From positions 7,669,501 to 7,733,500 of the forward strand of contig NZ_CP109444.1 in NCBI RefSeq assembly GCF_036227225.1: DNA of 64,000 bases, in the 5' to 3' direction. The notes beneath the pieces were generated by a model. The model did no database searches and was not told where the DNA came from. It saw only the letters and a program-made list of their open reading frames with translations. This stretch comes from Streptomyces sp. NBC_01478. Its GTDB lineage: Bacteria; Actinomycetota; Actinomycetes; Streptomycetales; Streptomycetaceae. Both the position numbers and the translations under genes were made by a program. Shown piece after piece: positions 8,436 to 17,261 of this stretch (the stretch's first letter is position 1; each line of letters begins with the position of its first letter).

Positions 8436-8502
8436 TGCCCCGCGCCCACTGACCTGCGATGGTGCACCGATCGCCGGTCGGTCGGGACGGGCCGACTGGG
8501 TG

Positions 8503-8898
8503 TCAGGCCTTCTTCGTCTCCCAGAAAATCTTGTCGATCTGGGCGATGTAGTCGAGCGCCTTCTGGCCCGTCGCCGGGTCGGTGGACGCCTTGGCGGCCG
8601 AGAGGGCCTTCAGGGTGTCGTTGACCAACTGGTGCAGCTCCGGGTACTTCTCGAAGTGCGGGGGCTTGAAGTAGTCGCTCCAGAGCACCGAGACGTGGTG
8701 CTTCGCGAGCTCGGCGCGCTGCTCCTTGATGACGATGGCGCGCGCCTGGAAGTGCGGATCGTCGTTGGCGGCCATCTTGTCCTGCACGGCCTTCACCGAC
8801 TCCGCCTCGATGCGGGCCTGGGCCGGGTCGTACACACCGCAGGGCAGGTCGCAGTGCGCGCTGACCTTCACCTTGGGGGCAAACAGGCGGGAAAGCAT
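8503..8898 (-). CDS. sodN: Nickel-dependent superoxide dismutase precursor
   Basis: This cytoplasmic Ni-SOD converts superoxide to oxygen and hydrogen peroxide. The 131-residue precursor has a 14-residue leader, MLSRLFAPKVKVSA, that must be removed to expose HCDLPCGVYDP. In that nickel hook the new N-terminal His and the two cysteines (His1, Cys2, Cys6 of the mature enzyme) bind nickel. The rest is the four-helix bundle, including SVLWSDYFKPPHFEKYPEL. The start is ATG 8898 with AGGAAGGA upstream. The leader peptidase gene sodX lies divergently 145 bp away. The assignment is essentially certain; transcription is nickel-regulated in streptomycetes, but I could not pick out an operator. Confidence 0.97.
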   Translation of the reverse strand: MLSRLFAPKVKVSAHCDLPCGVYDPAQARIEAESVKAVQDKMAANDDPHFQARAIVIKEQRAELAKHHVSVLWSDYFKPPHFEKYPELHQLVNDTLKALSAAKASTDPATGQKALDYIAQIDKIFWETKKA

Positions 8899-9043
8899 GG
8901 AGCGTTCCTTCCTCGTGATCGTCTTCTCAGGTGGGACATTACTCCCTGGAGAAGCTGATTTCGCGAGTGCCCCCATGGGCTTAGGACAAAAGTCCAGGGT
9001 CTGACTCAGACTGGTGGAGGATAGGACCGGGGAGGTGCCGGGG

Positions 9044-9478
9044 ATGCCGGAGCTGTCGCAGGAGACCGAGCGGGGGAGGGCCGTACTGCCCTTCGGGACG
9101 GCCGAGGTGACCGGGCCGTCCATGGTGCCGACACTGCTGCACAGGGATGTGCTCGTGGTGCAGTACGGCGCCAGGGTCAGGCCCGGGGACATCGTCGTGC
9201 TGCGGCATCCGTTCCAGCAGGACCTGCTGGTCGTCAAGCGGGCCGTGGAGCGGCGGGACGGGGGGTGGTGGGTGCTCGGGGACAACGCGTTCGCCGGCGG
9301 GGACAGCACCGACTACGGCACCGTTCCCGAGGAACTCGTGCTGGGCAAGGTGCGGTTCCGGTACCGGCCGTTCACGCCCGGTCAGCGCTCGCCGCTCGCG
9401 ATCGTCCGCTGGGCGCTCTCGGCCGCCAGGCCCGTCTTTCCCGACCGTCCGGCCTCCAGGCGCTTCCGGGCCCGGTAG
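9044..9478 (+). CDS. sodX: Nickel-type superoxide dismutase maturation protease
   Basis: SodX is an S26 signal-peptidase-like protease that removes the SodN leader so nickel can bind. The 144-residue protein starts at ATG 9044 with GGGAGGTG upstream; an in-frame ATG ten codons earlier lacks this spacing. The catalytic serine is S26 in TGPSMVPTL and the lysine is K65 in LLVVKRAVE. The later box VLGDNAFAGGDSTDYG matches family region E. It has no membrane anchor, as expected for a cytoplasmic processing enzyme. Its 3' end overlaps the convergent CGNR gene by 97 bp. Confidence 0.95.
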   Translation: MPELSQETERGRAVLPFGTAEVTGPSMVPTLLHRDVLVVQYGARVRPGDIVVLRHPFQQDLLVVKRAVERRDGGWWVLGDNAFAGGDSTDYGTVPEELVLGKVRFRYRPFTPGQRSPLAIVRWALSAARPVFPDRPASRRFRAR

Positions 9479-10011
9479 GCGGCCACGTTGGCGCGGGTCG
9501 CGCAGCGGTCCGAGCAGTAGCGCCGGGAGCGGTTCGTCGAGGTGTCCAGATAGGCGTTGCGGCACGGCGCCGCCTCGCACAGGCCCAGGCGGTCGACGCC
9601 GTACTCGGTGAGGTGGAAGGCCAGGCCCATCGCCGCGATCGCCGCGTAGCCGGCCGTCGCGTTCGACGGGTGGTCCGCGAGGTGCATGTGCCACAGCGGG
9701 CGGCCGTCCTCGTCGCGGAAGTTGTGCCCGGAGATCTGCGGGCTGACCGGGAACTCCAGGAGGAGCGAGTTCAGCAGGTTCACGGAGAGGGTCTCGTCGC
9801 CGCCGTCGGCCGCCTCGAAGACCGCCCGCAGCCGTGCCCGGACCGAACGGAAGCGGGTGACGTCGGCGTCGGCGGCGCGGCGGGCCGCCTCCTTGTTGGC
9901 GCCGAACAGGTCCCGCACGGCCTCGACCGAGGTCAGGGCGTCCTTGCCCCGCGCCGGTTCCTCGGTGTTGACGAGGCGTACGGCATAGTCCGAGTAATAG
10001 GCCAGTTCCAC
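9382..10011 (-). CDS. CGNR zinc-finger domain transcriptional regulator-like protein
   Basis: This 209-residue protein belongs to the actinobacterial ABATE/CGNR family. The N-terminal ~150 residues form the stress-related ABATE-type domain (SDYAVRLVNTEEP). The C terminus carries the zinc-finger block LGLCEAAPCRNAYLDTSTN followed by RRYCSDRCATRANVAAYRAR, in which four cysteines should bind zinc. These proteins are thought to be DNA-binding regulators with unknown ligands. The end of the gene overlaps the 3' end of sodX by 97 bp on the opposite strand, so the two transcripts must interfere or end within one another. Confidence 0.87.
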   Translation of the reverse strand: MELAYYSDYAVRLVNTEEPARGKDALTSVEAVRDLFGANKEAARRAADADVTRFRSVRARLRAVFEAADGGDETLSVNLLNSLLLEFPVSPQISGHNFRDEDGRPLWHMHLADHPSNATAGYAAIAAMGLAFHLTEYGVDRLGLCEAAPCRNAYLDTSTNRSRRYCSDRCATRANVAAYRARKRLEAGRSGKTGLAAESAQRTIASGER

Positions 10012-10111
10012 TTGTAGTCCTTACAGAGGCGCTCTATTGTCGTGGCAGCGGTCGGGTAACAGCCGATCGTGCTTCCAGGGTATTACGACAGTGAGTGGAC
10101 AGGGGGTCCTC

Positions 10112-10870
10112 ATGACGACCGGTATCGGAACCGACTGGCAGGCCTGGCAGGAGAGCTGGGACCGGCAGCAGGAGTGGTACATGCCCGACCGGGAGGACCG
10201 CTTCCGGATCATGCTCGACATGGTCGAGGCCGCCGTCGGCCCCGAGCCGCGCATCCTCGACCTCGCCTGCGGCACCGGCAGCATCACGGCCAGGCTCCTG
10301 GCCCGCTTCCCGAACGCCACCAGCACCGGTGTCGACCTCGACCCCGCCCTCCTCACCATCGCCCGCGGCACCTTCGAGGGCGACGACCGGGTCTCCTTCG
10401 TGACCGCCGACCTCAAGGACCCGGAGTGGACGACGAAGCTGCCGTACGACTCGTACGACGCCGTCCTCACCGCCACGGCCCTGCACTGGCTGCGCGACGA
10501 ACCCCTCGCGGCTCTCTACGGCACACTCGCCGGTCTGGTTCGCCACGGCGGCGTCTTCATGAACGCCGACCACATGATCGACGACACCACGCCCCGGATC
10601 AACGCGATCGAGCACACCCAGCGCCAGGCCCGTATGGATCAGGCCATGAAGAACGGCGCCCTCGACTGGGCCGAGTGGTGGCAACTCGCCGCCCAGGACC
10701 CGGTCCTCGGCGCACCCACGGCCCAGCGCTTCGAGATCTACGGCGACCACGCGGACGGTGACATGCCCTCGCAGGCATGGCACGCGCGCGTGCTGCGCGA
10801 GAAGGGGTTCGGGGAGGCACGGGCGGTGTGGTGCTCGCCGTCCGACACCTTGCTGCTCGCACTGAAGTAG
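10112..10870 (+). CDS. Class I SAM-dependent methyltransferase
   Basis: This 252-residue methyltransferase has the SAM-binding motif I ILDLACGTGSITARLL near residue 50, the acidic strand-2 end TGVDLDPALL and motif IV-like DAVLTATALHWLRDEP. The HWL segment after strand 4 recalls the trans-aconitate/UbiE-like branch of small-molecule methyltransferases. The start ATG at 10112 follows AGGGGGT. The substrate cannot be inferred. It is divergent from the CGNR gene and followed by a clear terminator. Confidence 0.87.
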   Translation: MTTGIGTDWQAWQESWDRQQEWYMPDREDRFRIMLDMVEAAVGPEPRILDLACGTGSITARLLARFPNATSTGVDLDPALLTIARGTFEGDDRVSFVTADLKDPEWTTKLPYDSYDAVLTATALHWLRDEPLAALYGTLAGLVRHGGVFMNADHMIDDTTPRINAIEHTQRQARMDQAMKNGALDWAEWWQLAAQDPVLGAPTAQRFEIYGDHADGDMPSQAWHARVLREKGFGEARAVWCSPSDTLLLALK

Positions 10871-10886
10871 CCCCGCACACGCGGAA

Positions 10887-10917
10887 AGAGGCGGTACGGG
10901 AAATCCGTACCGCCTCT
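10887..10917 (+). terminator. Rho-independent-type hairpin after methyltransferase gene
   Basis: A perfect 13-bp stem (10887-10899 with 10905-10917) closes a GAAAT loop 16 bp after the stop codon. The stem contains GGCGGTACGG, a sequence also present in the terminator at 12325. Confidence 0.8.
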
Positions 10918-10994
10918 GCTGCGTCCTGCGGGCGGGCCCGACGCACTGACAGGAGTGAGGCTGCCCGTCGCGAAGGGCCGCCCGGGGAGGGGCA

Positions 10995-11492
10995 GTGGTG
11001 GGGAGAGGCGCGGAGACGGCGTTGCACGCCTTTGTCGAAGGCAGACGTACGGCGCTGTTCCGCAGCGCGTATCTGCTGTGCGGGAACCGCGACGAGGCGG
11101 AGGACCTGGTCCAGACGGCGCTGGTGAAGGTGGTGCTCGGCGCACGCCGGCACGGGCGGTTGGACAACCTCGAGGCGTATGCGCGCAAGACGCTGATCAA
11201 CACCTTCATCGCGGGACGGCGACGGTTCTGGCGGCGCGAGCAGGCGTACGGCGAAGTGCCGGACGTACCCGGCGAGTTGGCGGACAACGACACGGGGCTG
11301 GTGGTGCGGGCGGCGCTCGCGAGGCTCACGCCCAAGCAGCGGGCGGTGCTGGTGCTGCGCTACTGGGAGGACCTCGGCGTGGCCGCCACCGCGGAGCTGC
11401 TCGGCATGCGGGAGAGCACGGTCAAGAGCCATGCGGCGCGGGGGCTCGCGGCGATGAGGGCCGCGGTGCGGGAGGAAGAGGAACACGTATGA
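10995..11492 (+). CDS. SigE-family ECF RNA polymerase sigma factor
   Basis: This 165-residue ECF sigma factor has region 2 (FRSAYLLCGNRDEAEDLVQTAL) and region 4 (RLTPKQRAVLVLRYWEDLGV then AELLGMRESTVKSHAARGL), joined by a short linker. The NRDEAEDLVQT signature and short length fit the SigE-like SigE50/ECF41-free subgroup common in Streptomyces. The start is GTG 10995 after GGGGAGGGGCAGTG. Its TGA overlaps the ATG of the next gene (ATGA), so the two are translationally coupled. The downstream membrane-anchored protein is the likely regulator or sensor. Confidence 0.92.
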   Translation: MVGRGAETALHAFVEGRRTALFRSAYLLCGNRDEAEDLVQTALVKVVLGARRHGRLDNLEAYARKTLINTFIAGRRRFWRREQAYGEVPDVPGELADNDTGLVVRAALARLTPKQRAVLVLRYWEDLGVAATAELLGMRESTVKSHAARGLAAMRAAVREEEEHV

Positions 11493-12274
11493 GCGTCAAC
11501 GAGGTGGAGACGACCGAGGCGCGGGAGCTGTTGGGGCGGGCACTGGAGGGGGTTCCGGTGTCGCCGGGGGGCGGCACGGAGGCGGTGTTCGCACGGGCAC
11601 GCCAGGTGCGGATGCGACGGCGGGCCGCGGTGACGGGAGTCGTGGCGAGCGTGACGGCGGCGGGTGTGGCCGGCGGGGCCGGGCTGCTGTGGGGGGATGG
11701 CTCAAAGGCCGTCACGGCGGCGCAACACCCCACCAGGGCAAGCGAGTTCAAGAAACTGCTGCCGCCGGGCGTCGGCAGGCTGCGGGAAGTGAACCTGAAG
11801 CACATCAGCGACCCGGACGCGGACTGGAAACGCCTGGACCAGGCACTGAAGAACGTCAAGGTGCTGGGGCGGTACGACGGGACGTACGCGGTCTACAAGG
11901 GCGGTGGCGTCGGGTACATCACCGTCCAGACCCTCACCGACAGCCGGAAGAACTGGCAGAACCCCGACCCGTGCAGCACCTACGCGTCCGCCCTGGCGAT
12001 GTGCACCAAGGTGAAGCTTCAGACCGGCGACGACATCATGGCCCTCGTAAACATGCACGCGAACCACCGGGACGCGGGCAACACCTGGGGACCCGAGCTC
12101 ACCGCCGAGCTGTACCGGAACGGCTACACGATCCTCGTCAACGCCAGCACGGGCTTCGAGAGCAAGAACCAGTTGGGACCGCGGCTCAAGACGCCGCCCC
12201 TGACCATGGCCCAACTGCGCGCGCTGGTCCAGCTCCCGCAACTGATGCCCAAGGCCAAGGCGCCCAAGGACTGA
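11489..12274 (+). CDS. Membrane-anchored protein coupled to ECF sigma factor (putative anti-sigma or sensor)
   Basis: This 261-residue protein has a short cytoplasmic N terminus (~45 residues, ETTEARELLGRALEGVP), one transmembrane helix (~48-68, AAVTGVVASVTAAGVAGGAG) and a soluble extracytoplasmic domain of about 190 residues with a CSTYASALAMC cysteine pair. Such topology behind an ECF sigma gene is typical of anti-sigma-like partners. I see no zinc-binding HxxxCxxC motif, so it is not a classical ZAS anti-sigma. It overlaps the sigma gene by 4 bp. Function is inferred from context only. Confidence 0.75.
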   Translation: MSVNEVETTEARELLGRALEGVPVSPGGGTEAVFARARQVRMRRRAAVTGVVASVTAAGVAGGAGLLWGDGSKAVTAAQHPTRASEFKKLLPPGVGRLREVNLKHISDPDADWKRLDQALKNVKVLGRYDGTYAVYKGGGVGYITVQTLTDSRKNWQNPDPCSTYASALAMCTKVKLQTGDDIMALVNMHANHRDAGNTWGPELTAELYRNGYTILVNASTGFESKNQLGPRLKTPPLTMAQLRALVQLPQLMPKAKAPKD

Positions 12275-12278
12275 GGAA

Positions 12279-12353
12279 GGGGCGGTACGAGGACGGAAGA
12301 GGGGGCGGTGCGAGGACGGAGAAAGGGGCGGTACGAGGATCTCGTACCGCCCC
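12279..12353 (+). terminator. Triplicated GGGGCGGTACGAG element ending in a perfect hairpin
   Basis: The unit GGGGCGGTACGAGGACGGA occurs at 12279-12297 and, with one change, at 12302-12320. A third, shortened copy at 12325 forms the left arm of a 13-bp perfect stem (12325-12337 with 12341-12353, GAT loop) followed by TTCGATT. The stem serves as a terminator between convergent genes. Confidence 0.8.
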
Positions 12354-12389
12354 TTCGATTCTCGTACCGTCCGCTCAACTCTCGTACGG

Positions 12390-13190
12390 CTAAAGCACCT
12401 TGGAGAGGAAGGACTTGGTCCGCTCGTGCTGCGGGTTCGCCAGGACCTCGCGCGGGTGGCCGGACTCGACCACCACTCCGTCGTCCATGAAGACCAGCGA
12501 GTCGCCGACCTCGCGGGCGAAGCCCATCTCGTGGGTGACGACGATCATCGTCATGCCGTCCGCCGCGAGGTCCCGCATCACGTCCAGCACCTCGCCGACC
12601 AGCTCCGGGTCGAGGGCCGAGGTCGGCTCGTCGAAGAGCATCAGCTTGGGCTGCATCGCCAGCGCCCGGGCGATCGCGACGCGCTGCTGCTGGCCGCCGG
12701 ACAACTGGGCCGGGTAGTGGCCCGTCCGGTCGCCGAGGCCCACGCGGTCCAGCAGTTGCCGCGCCCGCTCCCGCGCCACGGCCTTGGCCTCGCGCTTGAC
12801 CTGGACCGGCGCCTCCATGACGTTCTCCAGCGCCGTCATGTGCGGGAACAGGTTGAAGCGCTGGAACACCATGCCGATGTCCCGCCGCTGCGCGGAGACC
12901 TCCCGCTCCTTGAGCTCGTAGAGCTTGTCCCCCTGCTGCCGGTAGCCGACCAGCCGGCCGTCGACGTACAGCCGCCCGGCGTTGATCTTCTCCAGGTGGT
13001 TGATGCACCGCAGGAAGGTGGACTTGCCGGAGCCGGACGGGCCGACCAGGCAGAACACCTCGCGCGGGTTCACCTCCAGGTCGATGCCCTTGAGGACCTG
13101 CGACAGCCCGAACGACTTGTGCACGGCCTCGGCCCTGACCATCGGCCGGCCGTCGGTGTTCGGGGCGATGTCCTTGGCGAGACTGGTCAT
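12390..13190 (-). CDS. Polar amino-acid ABC transporter, ATP-binding subunit
   Basis: This 266-residue ATPase energises uptake of a polar amino acid (glutamate/glutamine/histidine-type). Walker A is GPSGSGKST (near residue 50), the signature is LSGGQQQR and Walker B is [12 protein letters not shown], followed by the switch histidine in IVVTHEMGF. The start ATG at 13190 overlaps the permease stop by 4 bp. The N-terminal ~16 residues extend beyond typical GlnQ proteins. With the permease and binding protein upstream it forms a complete three-gene importer. Confidence 0.95.
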   Translation of the reverse strand: MTSLAKDIAPNTDGRPMVRAEAVHKSFGLSQVLKGIDLEVNPREVFCLVGPSGSGKSTFLRCINHLEKINAGRLYVDGRLVGYRQQGDKLYELKEREVSAQRRDIGMVFQRFNLFPHMTALENVMEAPVQVKREAKAVARERARQLLDRVGLGDRTGHYPAQLSGGQQQRVAIARALAMQPKLMLFDEPTSALDPELVGEVLDVMRDLAADGMTMIVVTHEMGFAREVGDSLVFMDDGVVVESGHPREVLANPQHERTKSFLSKVL

Positions 13191-14122
13191 CGGGCCACCT
13201 CCGGGCGGCGGAACGAGCCGAACATGCGGAGGTACTTCCGCATCCGCTGCAGCGGGGTCGGCGGCAGGCTGCGGCTCGAACCACGGGCGTAACGGCGCTC
13301 GACGTAGTACTGGACGATGCTGAAGACCGTGGTCAGGAACAGGTACCAGATGCACGCCACGAAATACATCTCTACGACTGCCAGCGAGGTGCTGGAGATG
13401 TCCGTGGCCTTCTTGATCAGCTCGGGCAGTTGGACGGCGTAGGCGAGCGACGAGGTCTTGAGCATGTTGATGAACTCGTTGCCGGTCGGCGGGATGATGA
13501 CCCGCATCGCCTGCGGGAGGACCACCCGGCGCAGCGTCTTGCCCTGGGTCATGCCCAGTGCGTGGGACGCCTCCGTCTGGCCCTCGTCGACCGACTGGAT
13601 GCCGGCCCGGACGATCTCCGACATGTACGCGGCCTCGTTCAGGCCGAGTCCCAGCAGCGCGGTGAGGACCGGTGTCATCACCTGGTTCATCTCGTCCTTG
13701 TAGAACCCCAGGTTCAGGATGGGGAAGACGAGCGAGATGTTGTACCAGAGCAGGAGCTGGACCAGGACCGGGGTGCCGCGGAAGAACCAGATGTAGAACC
13801 ACGCCACCGTGCTGGTGACCGGGTTCGCCGACAGCCGCATCACGGCGAGGATCACGCCGAGTACGACACCGAGGAGCATCGCGAGCACCGAGATGTACAG
13901 CGTGGTCCAGGCGCCGGCCACGATGCCCGGGTCGAAGAGGTAGTCGGGGATCACGCTGTAGTTGATCTTCGCGTTGGAGAACGCGATCCCGATCAGCACC
14001 ACGAGGCCGACGACCACGACGCCGGCCACCCAGCGGCCGTAGTGGCGCACCGGGATGGCCTTGATCTGCTCGGGCGGGACCGAGGGCGCGGGCGGCGGGA
14101 CCCGGTCGGCAATGTCAGTCAC
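13187..14122 (-). CDS. Amino-acid ABC transporter permease (HisMQ/GlnP type)
   Basis: This 311-residue membrane subunit has an N-terminal proline-rich cytoplasmic tail (~40 residues), a first transmembrane helix ([19 protein letters not shown]) and a [20 protein letters not shown] block that opens the permease domain. It also carries the EAA loop [20 protein letters not shown], which docks to the ATPase. A single permease means a homodimer. It is 27 bp downstream of the binding-protein gene and overlaps the ATPase gene by 4 bp. Confidence 0.94.
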   Translation of the reverse strand: MTDIADRVPPPAPSVPPEQIKAIPVRHYGRWVAGVVVVGLVVLIGIAFSNAKINYSVIPDYLFDPGIVAGAWTTLYISVLAMLLGVVLGVILAVMRLSANPVTSTVAWFYIWFFRGTPVLVQLLLWYNISLVFPILNLGFYKDEMNQVMTPVLTALLGLGLNEAAYMSEIVRAGIQSVDEGQTEASHALGMTQGKTLRRVVLPQAMRVIIPPTGNEFINMLKTSSLAYAVQLPELIKKATDISSTSLAVVEMYFVACIWYLFLTTVFSIVQYYVERRYARGSSRSLPPTPLQRMRKYLRMFGSFRRPEVAR

Positions 14123-14149
14123 GGTGACTGCCTTTCGATGTCGCGCGGA

Positions 14150-15112
14150 TCAGGAGCCGCCGTTGATCTTGGCCTCGGTCACCGCGCCGTCCGTGACGTT
14201 CCACTTCTGCAGGATCTTGGTGTACTCGCCGTTCTTCATGATCGCGGCGAGGGCGGCCTGCAGGGCGTCGCGCAGTTGGGTGTTCGACTTGCCGACGGCG
14301 ATGCCGTACGGACCCGCCTCGATCTGGTCGCCGACGACCTCGAAGTCCTTGCCGCCACTGGAGGTCTTCGCGTTGTACGCCGCCACCGGGAAGTCGTTGA
14401 GGTCGGCGACGGACGCGCCCTGCTTCAGACGGAGCAGCGCCTCGGGGTCGGTGTCGAAGGTCTGCAGGCTGATGGCCTTCTTGCCGTCGGTCTTACACTT
14501 CGTGCTCTGCGTCTTGGCGATGCCCTCGGACGTGGTGCCCTTCTGCAGGGCCACGACCTTGCCGCACAGGTCGTCCAGCGACTTGATGCCCTTCGGGTTG
14601 CCCTTCTGGACGAGGATCGACGTACCGGCCGTGAAGTAGTCGACGAAGTCGACGCCGTCGCCGACCTTCTTGCCGGTGTCCGAGTCGACGCCGTCCTGGC
14701 GGGCCTTGGTGTCGTTCATCGCCGACATGAGCACCAGGAAGCGCTTGGCCTGGAGGCCCACGATCAGGTTGTCGAACTTGCCGTTCTGGAACTCGAACTT
14801 CACGCCGAGCTGCTTGCCGAGCGCGTCCGCGATGTCCGGGTCGATACCGACGGCCTTGCCGTTCTCCATGTATTCGACCGGCGGGTACGCGATGTCCGAG
14901 CCGACCTTGATGACACCCGCCTTGCGGATGTCGGCGGGGAGCTTGCTCGCGAGCGGCGCCGAGGAGGACGACGACGAGTCCGTGCCGTCGCTGCTCTTGT
15001 CCGTCTGGTCACCGCAGGCGGTGAGCAGCAGGCTGCCGGCGACCGCGATCGCACCGACCGCTGCCAGCCGGGTGTGCGGGGCGGTGGTGCGACGGGTGAA
15101 ACGTGCGGTCAT
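14150..15112 (-). CDS. Amino-acid ABC transporter substrate-binding lipoprotein
   Basis: This 320-residue extracellular binding protein is anchored by a lipid on C33: signal peptide AAVGAIAVAGSLLLTAC with an LTAC lipobox, then a Ser/Asp/Thr-rich linker. The SBP family 3 domain begins at VIKVGSDIAYPPVEYMENGK and includes VGIDPDIADALGKQLGVKFE. The start is ATG 15112. Family 3 proteins bind polar or basic amino acids; the exact ligand cannot be told. It is the first gene of the importer operon, with promoters in the 500-bp region upstream. Confidence 0.94.
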   Translation of the reverse strand: MTARFTRRTTAPHTRLAAVGAIAVAGSLLLTACGDQTDKSSDGTDSSSSSSAPLASKLPADIRKAGVIKVGSDIAYPPVEYMENGKAVGIDPDIADALGKQLGVKFEFQNGKFDNLIVGLQAKRFLVLMSAMNDTKARQDGVDSDTGKKVGDGVDFVDYFTAGTSILVQKGNPKGIKSLDDLCGKVVALQKGTTSEGIAKTQSTKCKTDGKKAISLQTFDTDPEALLRLKQGASVADLNDFPVAAYNAKTSSGGKDFEVVGDQIEAGPYGIAVGKSNTQLRDALQAALAAIMKNGEYTKILQKWNVTDGAVTEAKINGGS

Positions 15113-15612
15113 GGTGGATTCCTCCGGCGGATGGATGGCGGTGCCGACGGGTCGACGAGAACACACACCTTCGGGTGTCGCGACCTCGTGTGATTAGGGC
15201 ATCTTGCCATTCGGACTGAACCATTCAGGGGAGTAGCCATGTCAAAATCGGATAACGGGTGAACCCCGAATCGCATCAGGTCGGTACATCGAGACGCCCT
15301 GATCACGGACCATCTGCTGGAATCACTCGTTCCGGCCGGAAGATCTTCGGCATGTCTCACGATGTGATCGATCATCGTTCCGCCCTAGGCGGACGAGATG
15401 TGACCTTGCGCCTATTGGACTCGTCCTCGGTGCGGTCCGTCCGGTAAGAAGGTTCTTTACACCCCTCATCCGGGGCTCAGGGCGCGTGTGCGGCGCGCCC
15501 GTCGCGCAGGTGCTCGTACGCATCAACTCTCTGGGCCCTGCGCGGTGCCCGCCCACCCCTCACCAGGGAGTGGCCACCCTCAAATCAATGAAGACCTAAG
15601 GGGTTAGACAAA
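15113..15612. other. 500-bp divergent promoter region between ABC importer and malic enzyme genes
   Basis: No convincing gene, RNA or repeat is seen here. It is less GC-rich than its surroundings (for example TTGGACTCGTCC, TTCTTTACACCCC and TGTCAAAATCGGATAACG) and must hold promoters for both flanking transcripts. I cannot assign specific operator sites. Confidence 0.6.
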
Positions 15613-16836
15613 GTGGCAGCGGAGATCGTCAATCCTCGCAGCGACAGCAGTACGGATCAGGACGGCGGGGCCGAGCCCCTCGATTCCTTCGATCCGGCGT
15701 TCGCGCTGCACCGCGGCGGCAAGATGGCCGTGCAGGCCACCGTGCCGATCCGCGACAAGGACGACCTGTCCCTCGCGTACACACCCGGCGTCGCGCGCGT
15801 GTGCACCGCGATCGCCGAGCAGCCGGAACTCGTCCACGACTACACATGGAAGTCGTCCGTGGTCGCCGTCGTGACGGACGGTACGGCCGTGCTCGGACTC
15901 GGCGACATCGGTCCCGAGGCCTCCCTCCCGGTCATGGAGGGCAAGGCGATCCTGTTCAAGCAGTTCGGCGGCGTGGACGCGGTGCCGATCGCGCTGGCCT
16001 GCACCGGCGTCGACGAGATCATCGAGACCGTCGTGCGTCTCGCGCCCTCCTTCGGGGGCGTCAACCTGGAGGACATCTCGGCGCCGCGCTGCTTCGAGAT
16101 CGAGCGCAGGCTCCAGGAGCGGCTCGACATTCCCGTCTTCCACGACGACCAGCACGGTACGGCGATCGTGACGCTGGCGGCGCTGCGGAACGCCGCGCGG
16201 CTGACCGGGCGGGAGCTCGGTGAACTGCGGGCGGTCATCTCGGGTGCCGGTGCGGCCGGGGTCGCCATCGCCAAGTTCCTGCTGGAGGCGGGGCTCGGTG
16301 ACGTCGCCGTCGCGGACCGCAAGGGTGTCGTCTCGCGCGACCGGGACGATCTGACTCCGGTGAAGCGGGAACTGGCCGAGCTCACCAACAAGGCGGGGCT
16401 CTCCGGGACGCTGGAAGCGGCGCTGGAAGGTGCCGACGTCTTCATCGGGGTCTCCGGCGGTACGGTGCCGGAACCTGCGGTGGCTTCCATGGCGAAGGGC
16501 GCGTTCGTCTTCGCCATGGCCAACCCGGATCCCGAGGTGCACCCCGATGTGGCGCACAAGTACGCGGCGGTCGTCGCCACGGGGCGGTCCGACTTCCCGA
16601 ACCAGATCAACAACGTGCTGGCGTTCCCGGGGATCTTCGCGGGGGCGTTGCAGGTGCGGGCGTCCCGGATCACGGAGGGCATGAAGATCGCGGCGGCCGA
16701 GGCGCTGGCCGGTGTCGTCGGTGACGATCTCGCCGCGGACTATGTGATTCCGTCGCCGTTCGACGAGCGGGTCGCGCCTGCGGTCACCGCGGCTGTCGCG
16801 GCGGCGGCGCGGGCGGAGGGCGTTGCCCGACGGTGA
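15613..16836 (+). CDS. NAD(P)-dependent malic enzyme
   Basis: This 407-residue enzyme oxidatively decarboxylates malate to pyruvate, linking the TCA cycle to pyruvate/NAD(P)H supply. The catalytic Tyr lies in LSLAYTPGVARV and the general-base Lys in GKAILFKQFGG. Divalent-metal ligands are in NLEDISAPRCFEIE and VFHDDQHGTAIV, and the nucleotide-binding loop is ISGAGAAGVAIAKFLL. The start is GTG 15613 after AAGGGG. The short bacterial form lacks the C-terminal phosphotransacetylase-like domain. NAD versus NADP preference is not evident. Confidence 0.95.
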   Translation: MAAEIVNPRSDSSTDQDGGAEPLDSFDPAFALHRGGKMAVQATVPIRDKDDLSLAYTPGVARVCTAIAEQPELVHDYTWKSSVVAVVTDGTAVLGLGDIGPEASLPVMEGKAILFKQFGGVDAVPIALACTGVDEIIETVVRLAPSFGGVNLEDISAPRCFEIERRLQERLDIPVFHDDQHGTAIVTLAALRNAARLTGRELGELRAVISGAGAAGVAIAKFLLEAGLGDVAVADRKGVVSRDRDDLTPVKRELAELTNKAGLSGTLEAALEGADVFIGVSGGTVPEPAVASMAKGAFVFAMANPDPEVHPDVAHKYAAVVATGRSDFPNQINNVLAFPGIFAGALQVRASRITEGMKIAAAEALAGVVGDDLAADYVIPSPFDERVAPAVTAAVAAAARAEGVARR

Positions 16837-16840
16837 CCCG

Positions 16841-16873
16841 AATGGCCCCGTCCGTTCGGGCGGGGCCATTTCT
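16841..16873 (+). terminator. Terminator of malic enzyme gene
   Basis: A 13-14-bp stem (16841-16854 with 16857-16870, one G-U pair) begins 4 bp after the stop codon and runs into TCTTTG. It is a good rho-independent terminator. Confidence 0.85.
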
Positions 16874-17090
16874 TTGCCCGCCCGCCCGCCCGTTCAGGTG
16901 ACTTGAGGGGTGGGCGTCTCCCGTGGGGGCTCGGGTTCGTCGGCGGCCGCGGGTCGTGGTCGCTCGGACCTTTTCCCACCCGCCCGCCCACCCATTCGGA
17001 CCGCCTATAAGTGGGCCTTGCCCGTGGGTGGCTGGGGCCGGTCGGCGGTCGGGCGGCGGCCGCGGGTGCTCGGCGGAGGCACCGGCGCGT

Positions 17091-17166
17091 GTCCCTCAGC
17101 CCGTCCGGCGTTTGAGGACGAGGGCGTTCAGGCCGAAGCGGGGGTCTGGGGGCGCAGCCCCGGGGG
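17091..17166. repeat. Streptomyces dispersed intergenic repeat (CCTCAGCCCGTCCGGCG type)
   Basis: The segment holds the two signature blocks CAGCCCGTCCGGCGTTTGAG and GGGGGTCTGGGGGCGCAGCC, which I recognise from many intergenic sites in Streptomyces genomes. It contains internal inverted repeats (CCTCA/TGAGG). It sits in the 425-bp space 16837-17261, which otherwise holds the malic enzyme terminator, GC-rich filler and the promoter of the downstream oxidoreductase. Confidence 0.7.
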
Positions 17167-17261
17167 CGCTCGGTCGAATGCCCCGCACCCTCGCGCAAGA
17201 GGGCATGTGTCACACCGCCCGGTAGTTCCCTGGTCAACCGGCGGAGCCTATCGTCAAGGTC

